A DNA stretch of 64,000 bases from Antedon mediterranea (lineage: Eukaryota > Echinodermata > Crinoidea > Comatulida > Antedonidae): contig NC_092670.1 in the NCBI RefSeq assembly GCF_964355755.1, positions 19,343,201 to 19,407,200 on the forward strand, written 5' to 3'. The notes beneath the pieces were generated by a model that searched no databases, was not told the DNA's origin, and saw nothing but the letters and a program-made list of their open reading frames with translations. The position numbers were made by a program, and so were the translations under genes. This document shows, piece after piece, positions 11,505 through 23,300 of the stretch (its first letter is position 1; every line of letters starts with the position of its first letter).

Positions 11505-12660
11505 TGTTTAGGCCTAGATCAACATTCAGCGACATCACTGGTAATGATTACGTCATACCCAAGTTCAGTCTGAAACTCTTCCCGGCCCCACGTGGTAGCA
11601 GTAAAACTTTGCATATTTTGCGTTGCAGGTGACTAAAGATTAAATTTAAATTATGAATATGTTGTCTGCTGACAGTAGTTATTAGGCCTGTTTTTAGATT
11701 CGTAAGCGTTTATTGTATGATCAAACAGAAAAAGGGTTAATACCAATGCATGGATCTACTTGTTTATTTATACCAGGGAGTTGTTAATTAGTTAACAACT
11801 CCCCGTTTTATTTTATTCTTTGTTTTATATTTTGTAACGCAACCATTTCAATGTTTGTTTACGCCACTGTGAAAGCAGCAGAACATAGCCTATTAAATGG
11901 CAAGAATGTATCTGCAAATTAAAAAAAATGATAACAGATTGATTTCAATTGGCTTTTATAACTGTAATCTGAAACAAATTAATAAAGGGCAACGATAGAT
12001 TTTTGTTTAGATTCATTTTAATTTTCTTTATTCAAACACAATCACACAATAATATTTTAAATTCAAAATTAAATGCATTGCTTTCAAATATATGTCTAAC
12101 CAAACTGTAGGATTAAGTCTACTTTACTACTGTAATATTTTTATATAGAATAGATGCATATTTTATGGAATGTTGAAACCTCAAGGTGTAACAATCATAT
12201 TAATAAACTTTTTTAGAAACAAAATCCAGAAAATAAAATATTTAATTTATTTATAAATATATACACATTTTAATTTTATAATGTAAGTAAGCCTACAGTA
12301 CAATGAATATTTGATATTTTTTCAATCAAACTACATAAATTAGTTTCAAGCATATACAATTAAAAACAATGTAGCCTATACATATCAATTAATAGGTATT
12401 ACTGCAATTCAAACAAATGAAAAATTAAATAGATTAAGAAACAGCTACACAGTTTGTAATATATTGGTAGCCACTAACAAAATATGTTATATACAGTATT
12501 ATCAATTCAATCAAAAATCACAAGTCACACTGCAGGGTACAAGTAATCTATAATCAAATAGAAAGTACATTTATTACAATAGGACTGTTCTAATATCTTC
12601 AAAGGGATGATATTTACATTGGTGAATGGCATTTTTAGCTTTATCCAGTTAAGTATTCAT
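11505..12660. other. Intergenic: methyltransferase upstream region and dynein 3' UTR
   Basis: No coding exon is supported. TTTATT at about 12028 (AATAAA on the minus strand) is a possible poly(A) signal for the dynein gene, about 630 bp past its stop. The rest is AT-rich. Confidence 0.5.
11776..11803. other. Perfect 12-bp inverted repeat (hairpin)
   Basis: GGGAGTTGTTAA and TTAACAACTCCC are separated by the loop TTAG. They lie in the intergenic space upstream of the methyltransferase. The function is unknown; it could be a transposon remnant. Confidence 0.7.
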
Positions 12661-15600
12661 TTAATCATCAAGCTGACAAAGACTAGCTACTCCACGGTTG
12701 ATCCAGTACGTCTCTGGTTTGTTAGAACTCAAGTCCAGTATCATGACAAAGTTTGTCGAGTGACCAGTTGTTGAGAGTGTTCCCCGACGAGCACTTGTTT
12801 TATAAACTGGACATCTGTAAATGGCCTCTTCGCTGAATTTACTCTTTTCACCAGGTTTTAGCCAAATGATGGGCAACGTATCAAAAAGCAGCTTGGGGTA
12901 AGATTCATTGATGTATTTGAGTTCACGGTCCCAACGAGCTCCTTCCAGAAACAAACCCTAACAAATAAATTTAAAGAGATGAAGAATTTGCAAACAAACA
13001 TCAGCAGAACAAAAAAAAACAAAAGCAGAGAAATACATAGTATACAACTGACTCCAAATAACGAGAGGCAAGCCATGATTCAATGTTTCGATCTTTATTT
13101 GATCATCATCATCAGGAATGAACAATAATTTCAAAGGCAGGGCCTGTCTTAAAAAAAAAAATTGTAGGTAATACATTCAGGGGTGCTGTAGGTGTGCCGT
13201 ATTTTGGTTTATAGAAGTTTAAGTGTGTTGTAAATCACACTCCTCAAGGGCAGTTTAGGAGTGTGTTAGGCTCGCTCACCTCAAAAGAAAAGGTCTGCAA
13301 AGGCAGACAATTATAACTACAGTCTTTTCATAAGTATATAAATGATATATAAACCATAGAGAATTAAAGGTCTTGAGAAACTTTTTATTTCCACTCACAA
13401 GTGGTGGGAAAGTACAGACAAACTGGAAAAACTAATTCTAATCAAAAAGATGTGATGATGCTACAGTATAAAGCACTACACTATCAAACTGTATGTGACA
13501 AAAAAATGTGATGTGCCCATATATGGACATGATGATGTCATATCACTACAATATTTAAGCATATTACTACCATATTTTGGCACATCAGACTTTTGTTTTG
13601 TCAAACTAGTTTGATAGTGTAGACAGAGCATTAAAAATGTGTAATATGTGTAAAGTAAAAATCACTAGAAGCAACCACCAAAAATAAGTGTAGCGTTAAC
13701 TCTTACCTTGACATAAGCACCATCTTCTGGTCTGTTTGGCTCACTGTCTTCCTCATAGCTGGTAACCTCAAACTGAAATCCTAAATGGTCAATTGGAATT
13801 GTGTACTTTCTTGCGAAGTTTTGACTTACACCTAGAAACAAAAATAATATATCAACTTAAACATATTTGTAACTTACAATATGAAAAATCTTATTCAGCA
13901 AGCATCCATCAGTACTGAACATGATGTGATCAGCAGGAAGACTCTACAAAGTTGGTAGTCTATTCTAGAAATAATTGATAATTGTTTAAGCTTTGTTTAC
14001 CTGTTAAGAAAGATTGAGTGAAATAAAATCCAGACAACCAAAATACTTCTGGAGTACCATTATCGATCCAGTCTTGTAAAAACTTCAATCTAATATACAA
14101 CAGATAATATTAATTGCATTTTCTGTGTAAAAGTTCATATCATAGAGATCTAAAAAAAACTCTCTGTACTGCATCTCAACATATGGCATTCATCTGTCTA
14201 GTATCATTGGCAAATTCTGTCACATTTATATATCACACGTGATGCCTGTATTATGTTATGTCAGGCTTATAGCCTATGATACACTAGCATTACATATACA
14301 TACATATGGGATGTATTATATAATTCGCCTACATACCTCTGCAGTAAGTCTGTAACATAACTCCCCATGGGCTTAAGTGACGGATAAGACTTGGCTGCCC
14401 ACATGGTTGGCACCTTCCCCACCAGCATACTGTTGAAGACATCTTCCAACTCTGCAGACATCACCACCAGTCCTTTGATGGCTTTGATGATGTTCTGGAG
14501 ACTAACACGAACAACAGCTGTTAGCCGATTGAATCTGATAAGCTCTTGACGCAAGACTGTGTTCATTGATTCATTATACATTACAGGGTACTTCTCAATC
14601 ACCTTTAAAAAAATACAATTTAAACATTGGTTTTCCCTTTAGATAAATGCGCTGCTTGCATGCTTGCACAGCATTTATTATCAAATTTATAAAATATTAT
14701 AAAAAAAAATGAGAAATAATGCGAATCACATCAATTTACATTATGATATTTATATAAGTACACACTTACTTCCTCAATGTTAAAGTCTGCTGGCAACTTA
14801 GAGAGGATATCACTGGCAAGATCTTGGATTACTTCTTGCGGTGACTTCCCACTGCCACCAGTTTGACGAGGAAGTGTCAAGAGAATGCCTTCAAAAAGCT
14901 TAATGCAAAAAAGAAAGAATTAAAGTTATTACAAAATTGGATAACTTCTCCCTATCATAGCTTAAAAACCAGTGGCCGTATTCACCATTTTCCCGTTAGG
15001 CTAAGGAAACAGTTACTCTTAAAATTAAGAAAAATCTCCTATCTAAGTTAAATACAATTTAAGTGAAACACTTACTGAGTTATGTGAAATACTTAATATG
15101 TAAGGGAAATATCTCACTTAAGTGTGATTGGTGAATATGGCCACAGCGTCTTTGTAACAATGTGTGTGTGGACAGAGTATTGATTTCTTAAAAGTCTCTG
15201 ACCAGATACATGTCTAATAGTATTATTAGTTACCTGTTGAGTTTCCTGGTTGTCTTTCGTGATGTCTGCATTTTCATGAAGACCAAATACTTCTGGATGA
15301 GGAATCAATGGCAGACTTCTGATGTAGTCCAGATAACTGGTGTAATCACCATGATCTGGGGCATAATAATCACCACTATCTGAGAACCTGTCAATCAAAT
15401 ATAACAAATACTTTAATATCATATGTCAAAATGTTTTCAGACAGTTTCTTAATAAAATTATCAAATTAACATTCACTTACGGATATTTTGACTGATCCAG
15501 AATTTCATGGTTGTAAAATTTACTTAAGAGAGCAATTAAGAGTCGTCGATCTTTGTCATCAGTGACACGGCCTCCGTAATTACACTCGCCAGTCAAGTAC

Positions 15601-17366
15601 AACAAGGCGTCAAATGGGGTTACTTCATAGTCATTCAGAAACATCTGATTGGATAAAGAATAGCAATTGTATTAGCACAGGTTTAAACATACCCTATGGT
15701 ATATAGCATCACCCAAATTTAGAATATACATAATGACGTAAGTGGATTTAAGTCAACCACTACATTTGTAGGTACTCTGTTATTAGACGTCCACCCGCCA
15801 TTTTTAGTATTCAGAGACTGGTGTAGAATCTTCAAATATTTAATGTCTTCTTAAACACTAACCTGAATTTGCGTCATACTGATCCTTAGGTCTGATTCGT
15901 TGAACTCATATGGGATGTTCCAACCAAGAGGGCCAAACTTACGCCTCTCTTGCACCAAAGCATGGAAGAAACACAATCCAAATAGCAACTTCTGCCAATT
16001 CTCGGGCTGCAAAAAGTTAAATAATTTGTTTGCTTTATGAAATATTGCATTGTTACTAAAGCTCTGTCTACACTATCAAACTTTATGTGAAAAAAAAGTT
16101 TGATGTCGCCATATATGGTAGTGATATGCCCAAATATGGTAGTCATATGATGTGATATCATGTCCATCACATTGCTTTGTTACATGAAGTCTGATAGTGT
16201 AAACAGAGCATTAGATGTTGATTGGTTTTTCAAACACATGCCTTTTACATATCATCAAAGTGTATCGATCATTTAAATTTATCCTTTTCTTACCTTGTTG
16301 CAGCCTTGAAAGAAACTAGGATCAGAGATAGGATCATTTAGATATGATCGTAGCAAGTTGGCTCTAAGACCCTTAGGTGGCTCATTCGTCATCTTTACAC
16401 CTGGAAGAGAAAAAATACGCAAATTGCTCTGAAAGACTTTGCTGATGTATAATATTTTTTACAGTGTATAATTTGTACAGATTATAAAGGGCGTGAGTAA
16501 GCATAAGTTAATAAAAATAACTAACCATTTTGTAGGATTGACACAGGAAAGCTCTCTGAGGGATAACTTGTCAACCAAAGTCGGAATGAGTTATTAGTAT
16601 TCTCAGGAACAAGAACCTCTTCACAAATCTTCTCTAGCTTAGGCATCCAACTCGTTGCTAAATGGCAATTCTGCAGTATAACCCAATTACCGGTTTTCAG
16701 CCCATCTTCGATCATCTTTTCTGCAATCGGCCCCTGACCCTGCCCAAGAGAAATTGCTTGGACACGGTTTCCAGTGTAGCCTTTGTCCTCTGCAAACTTC
16801 ATCAATCCAGCCATAGGGTCAGCACCAGGAGATAAGACAAAAATCAACGGTGCACAGCAGTGTGAATCAGCAAAACTTCCTGCTAGGTCAAACGTAGGTG
16901 GCTCTATGTATGAACGTCCAATTTTATCGATGATGAAGTCTTGAACAGCGGGTACGATTTTGTCAGGACGGAAACATCTAAGTACTATCATACGTGACAT
17001 TCCAGAGAATCGGTCACAAGTGCCTGGATATTTCTCTTTGTTGGGAGTAGCTGAATCATAGATTTTCTTCCATTCTTTTATGTTTTCTTGAACCTCTGCA
17101 ATAACAAGTTTTTAATGTGTGATCATTTTTCAATGTAAGTTACTCCCTCTTTAGATACTATATAAATAAATGAAACAACAAGAAACAACAAATTGGAATA
17201 CATCTTACCTTCGCGTAAACCTTTAAGGTTCTCCAGATTACTTGCTCTTACAATTTCAGACCATGATTTTTCTGACAGCCATTCAGGTGCAGGATTAGGA
17301 TGTGGGTTTTCCAATGCTACACCACCAGTCAGCAAGAAACGCCACTCGCTGTCGTCAACCTTTCCC
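12661..17366 (-). CDS. DNAH7: Dynein segment: AAA6 and C-terminal domain (residues ~3320-4053)
   Basis: Exons: 17209-17366, 16526-17095, 16294-16400, 15863-16006, 15481-15644, 15234-15387, 14770-14898, 14337-14602, 14001-14089, 13707-13831, 12661-12957. Landmarks are [115 protein letters not shown] and the C-terminal [20 protein letters not shown], ending CQLDD. Exon 16526-17095 (570 nt) is the largest. The acceptor of that exon must be the one leaving AG|GTT, because the alternative two bases away breaks the frame. Confidence 0.97.
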
Positions 17367-20300
17367 CTAATAAACAAAGAAAGAGAGAGTAACTTTTCTA
17401 ATCGTTGTTTTTATACTGTAAAATATTCTCGCATCAATATTCCATGACATATCTAACTAAAACAATAGAACATTAACTATAAGGCACACTACATCATGTG
17501 AATGATTCCATTATTTATTTATTTATGGTATTTTAGTTTCCCTACAATCTATACTCACCTTCCTTGTAATATTCCAACACACAGAACCACAGAGAAAAGC
17601 AGTTTATCCTTCTCAAACAAGGACCTGCAGACATTTCTATAGATACTATCCGTAAAGTGATCATTCAAGTTCTCAATTCTTTCCTCCAGAGATGTTGACT
17701 TCTTGCTGTTCTGAATTGATTGCAGGTAGAGGTTAATGAACCATGTCAGTGAGTACTGGTACATTGGTTCGATGTTGGCAAGCTCTGAGATGCAGAAGAA
17801 CAAAGTTGCTGAATGGACTGCCACTGGCTTGTAACCGTTCCTTGTCTCATCAATCTCTTTTTCAGTTGCTGAAGCAATTTCCTATAAAAAAAAGGCAAAG
17901 TATAAGACTTATATATACTGACAAATTCAACTTTTTTTCAATTGTTTCACAATCCTTTGGGTTCTTAATCTATACTAGACTATACACACCTGTTTAGCTT
18001 GGATTTCTTCTGATAGTGTCTTAGAAGATGATAAAATCTTAATAGCAGTTTCATCCTCTAAGATGTTGCCTTCTGAGCTTGACAAAACTTTTAAGATCTT
18101 GTCTTCGATCTCTTTCAGTTGCCGCTTATTTTCTGCACTTTCTAGGATTAATTGGTTCTTTTTCTCTTCAAGTTCAGGTTTTTCTTTGGCTGCCACGATG
18201 CCGAGGAGTTGGTCTTGTAATCCAAGTGGAGTTATCATAAAGTTTACAAGAACAACCTGTAAAAAATAGTTTGTTCAAATTAATTTACGATTATATTGGC
18301 ATAGCTAGTAAGCCATTCTCTATAGAAACTTTTACAACCAGATGGTTGCCATACAATCTCAGTCCATTTACCTTGACAGATATCTCAGGAAGGTAGTGCG
18401 GATTTCGTAAACTTGTAGTGATGTAGAATCTGAAATCGTGAGAGTACTCAATCACATTTTCACCAAGTCGTAAATACTAAAAGAAAAAACGTAAAATTTG
18501 TTATACTGTACAATATTACTTTAAATCTAGTATTTTTGTTGTATGTTGGAAGTCAAAGTAATATAGGTCAAATAAAACATTGATTGAAATCTTTACCTCA
18601 ACTCCCTGGGATTTGAATGTCTGTTTTAGAAGGATGGGTTCTAAGATTGGATCAAGTTCTTCTCCTATGTTCTCCAATAGCACGGGTTTGCCAAACTGGA
18701 TTGCATTCTCCAGAATGCGTACATAGTTTGGATCCGACAATTTGATAGCAGACAGTTGATTGGCTCTTTCCATATTCTTCACCCATTTGTTTGCTTGACC
18801 TAATATGTTCATAGTCAAAGGAATTATATTATATTTTTTAATTATTTAACTTGGACTAATAAACTAATTAAAGCATTGATGGTATATAAGTAACTATGGG
18901 ATTAGAACCTCTATAAGGGACAAAGCCAACACAGGACCCAACAAACTGTCTGCTCAATAGTGGAGTGGTGTCCCCTGGCCCTAGTGTTAAAACATATTTG
19001 CACCTTGTTTGTTTCATGAAAAAGTATAACCTTAATAGGGTTCCTCTTGAATAGGGGTGTCCCAAAGAAGGGGTTCTAATGTAAGTTTCAATAGAAGTAG
19101 TTTTGTTACCTTGTGGATCAATCATAAGTGGCCATCTTCTTGAGTTTGAGACCATGATACCGTTATCAATGGAGAATGAATCTACAGGTAAGCCAGCAAT
19201 CTGCCAGTCTCTAATTTTGACGGGTTCTCCAAGAGTAGCATTCAAAGAAAAGCTGGCAGAACATGGAATTCTCTTTTCCTTACTCCTAGTCAACCACTCT
19301 TCTGTCGCTTTCTGCAACAACAAAAAATCAGAATGATAAATGTAATGTAAATGAATGCATTATTATTCATCCCCAGTTGAGAAAATATGTTTAGGCCCTT
19401 CACAGACCAACAGCAGCCACAGTCCATAATAAGTAAACACGGAGATGATTCCCGAAATCTTTTCCAATAGTTTCCAAACTTTTTTATCATGCTTTACATC
19501 CCATTTGAAGGATGAGGCACTGCAAACTGATAAGTTCACTGTACATTACTATATTAATACTTTAATTACTTACTTGTCTAAAGTCCACAGTGAAAGCACC
19601 AAGGTACGCAATCACACCAGAAGAGATCAACACATCTCCTGTAATGTTAATATACTTCTCACCCAGGTCCCTCGCCGCTTCACTCCACCGATCTTTTTCC
19701 CCACCGAGACCTCCGATGAGTTTCTCAGCACGGACAAGCTTTTGTGAACAGAGTTCAATGTTGTACTCTAGTTCTTTCTTTTTCTTGATCATTGCTTCAA
19801 ATTCATCATTAAGAGCTTGCAATTTGTCCGAGACTTCTTTCAGTTCGGCACGTTTGGCGTTGAGCTTCTCCATCTGAACGCTAAGTTCTTCTTCAGCAGA
19901 TTTCAATTTCTCTTGCTTTGGCCCAACAACCTAAAAAACAAATTTCAAACATTTCATCATCATACAACTACCTTGCATATAGGTTATCAGTCTCAATATC
20001 ATAGAGGTAGAATCTCCTGATGGTCACTCCTAGGGTGACTTACTTTTGCAACTTTGTCATATATATCCATAGCCCTAACCCATTTACACAAGCCCTCCTA
20101 GCGTGACTTACCTTTGCCACTTTGTCATATATATCCATAGCCCTAACCCATTTACACAAGCCCTCCTAGCGTGACTTACCTTTGCCACTTTGTCATATAT
20201 ATCCATAGCCCTAACCCATTTACACAAGCCCTCCTAGCGTGACTTACCTTTGCCACTTTGTCATATATATCCATAGCCCTAACCCATTTACACAAGCCCT

Positions 20301-23300
20301 CCTAGCGTGACTTACCTTTGCCACTTTGTCATATATATCCATAGCCCTAACCCATTTACACAAGCCCTCCTAGCGTGACTTACCTTTGCAACTTTGTCAT
20401 ATATATCCATAGCCCTAACCCATTTACACAAGCCCTCCTAGCGTGACTTACCTTTGCCACTTTGTCATATATATCCATAGCCCTAACCCATTTACACAAG
20501 CCCTCCTAGCGTGACTTACCTTTGCCACTTTGTCATATATATCCATAGCCCTAACCCATTTACACAAGCCCTCCTAGCGTGACTTACCTTTGCCACTTTG
20601 TCATATATATCCATAGCCCTAACCCATTTACACAAGCCCTCCTAGTGTGACTTACCTTTGCAACTTTGTCATATATATCCATAGCCCTAACCCATTTACA
20701 CAAGCCCTCCTAGTGTGACTTACCTTTGCAACTTTGTCATATATATCCATAGCCCTAACCCATTTACACAAGCCCTCCTAGTGTGACTTACCTTTGCAAC
20801 TTTGTCATATATATCCATAGCCCTAACCCATTTACACAAGCCCTCCTAGTGTGACTTACCTTTGCAACTTTGTCATATATATCCATAGCCCTAACCCATT
20901 TACACAAGCCCTCCTAGTGTGACTTACCTTTGCAACTTTGTCATATATATCCATAGCCCTAACCCATTTACACAAGCCCTCCTAGTGTGACTTACCTTTG
21001 CCACTTTGTCATATATATCCATAGCCCTAACCCATTTACACAAGCCCTCCTAGCGTGACTTACCTTTGCCACTTTGTCATATATATCCATAGCCCTAACC
21101 CATTTACACAAGCCCTCCTAGCGTGACTTACCTTTGCAACTTTGTCATATATATCCATAGCCCTAACCCATTTACACAAGCCCTCCTAGCGTGACTTACC
21201 TTTGCAACTTTGTCATATATATCCATAGCCCTAACCCATTTACACAAGCCCTCCTAGCGTGACTTACCTTTGCAACTTTGTCATATATATCCATAGCCCT
21301 AACCCATTTACACAAGCCCTCCTAGGGTGACTTACCTTTGCAACTTTGTCATATATATCCATAGCCCTAACCCATTTACACAAGCCCTCCTAGTGTGACT
21401 TACCTTTGCCACTTTGTCATATATATCCATAGCCCTAACCCATTTACACAAGCCCTCCTAGCGTGACTTACCTTTGCCACTTTGTCATATATATCCATAG
21501 CCCTAACCCATTTACACAAGCCCTCCTAGTGTGACTTACCTTTGCAACTTTGTCATATATATCCATAGCCCTAACCCATTTACACAAGCCCTCCTAGTGT
21601 GACTTACCTTTGCAACTTTGTCATATATATCCATAGCCCTAACCCATTTACACAAGCCCTCCTAGCGTGACTTACCTTTGCCACTTTGTCATATATATCC
21701 ATAGCCCTAACCCATTTACACAAGCCCTCCTAGCGTGACTTACCTTTGCAACTTTGTCATATATATCCATAGCCCTAACCCATTTACACAAGCCCTCCTA
21801 GCGTGACTTACCTTTGCCACTTTGTCATATATATCCATAGCCCTAACCCATTTACACAAGCCCTCCTAGCGTGACTTACCTTTGCCACTTTGTCATATAT
21901 ATCCATAGCCCTAACCCATTTACACAAGCCCTCCTAGGGTGACTTACCTTTGCAACTTTGTCATATATATCCATAGCCCTAACCCATTTACACAAGCCCT
22001 CCTAGGGTGACTTACCTTTGCCACTTTGTCATATATATCCATAGCCCTAACCCATTTACACAAGCCCTCCTAGGGTGACTTACCTTTGCAACTTTGTCAT
22101 ATATATCCATAGCCCTAACCCATTTACACAAGCCCTCCTAGCGTGACTTACCTTTGCCACTTTGTCATATATATCCATAGCCCTAACCCATTTACACAAG
22201 CCCTCCTAGGGTGACTTACCTTTGCAACTTTGTCATATATATCCATAGCCCTAACCCATTTACACAAGCCCTCCTAGGGTGACTTACCTTTGCCACTTTG
22301 TCATATATATCCATAGCCCTAACCCATTTACACAAGCCCTCCTAGGGTGACTTACCTTTGCAACTTTGTCATATATATCCATAGCCCTAACCCATTTACA
22401 CAAGCCCTCCTAGCGTGACTTACCTTTGCAACTTTGTCATATATATCCATAGCCCTAACCCATTTACACAAGCCCTCCTAGCGTGACTTACCTTTGCAAC
22501 TTTGTCATATATATCCATAGCCCTAACCCATTTACACAAGCCCTCCTAGCGTGACTTACCTTTGCAACTTTGTCATATATATCCATAGCCCTAACCCATT
22601 TACACAAGCCCTCCTAGTGTGACTTACCTTTGCAACTTTGTCATATATATCCATAGCCCTAACCCATTTACACAAGCCCTCCTAGCGTGACTTACCTTTG
22701 CAACTTTGTCATATATATCCATAGCCCTAACCCATTTACACAAGCCCTCCTAGTGTGACTTACCTTTGCCACTTTGTCATATATATCCATAGCCCTAACC
22801 CATTTACACAAGCCCTCCTAGCGTGACTTACCTTTGCCACTTTGTCATATATATCCATAGCCCTAACCCATTTACACAAGCCCTCCTAGCGTGACTTACC
22901 TTTGCCACTTTGTCATATATATCCATAGCCCTAACCCATTTACACAAGCCCTCCTAGCGTGACTTACCTTTGCCACTTTGTCATATATATCCATAGCCCT
23001 AACCCATTTACACAAGCCCTCCTAGCGTGACTTACCTTTGCCACTTTGTCATATATATCCATAGCCCTAACCCATTTACACAAGCCCTCCTAGCGTGACT
23101 TACCTTTGCCACTTTGTCATATATATCCATAGCCCTAACCCATTTACACAAGCCCTCCTAGCGTGACTTACCTTTGCAACTTTGTCATATATATCCATAG
23201 CCCTAACCCATTTACACAAGCCCTCCTAGCGTGACTTACCTTTGCCACTTTGTCATATATATCCATAGCCCTAACCCATTTACACAAGCCCTCCTAGCGT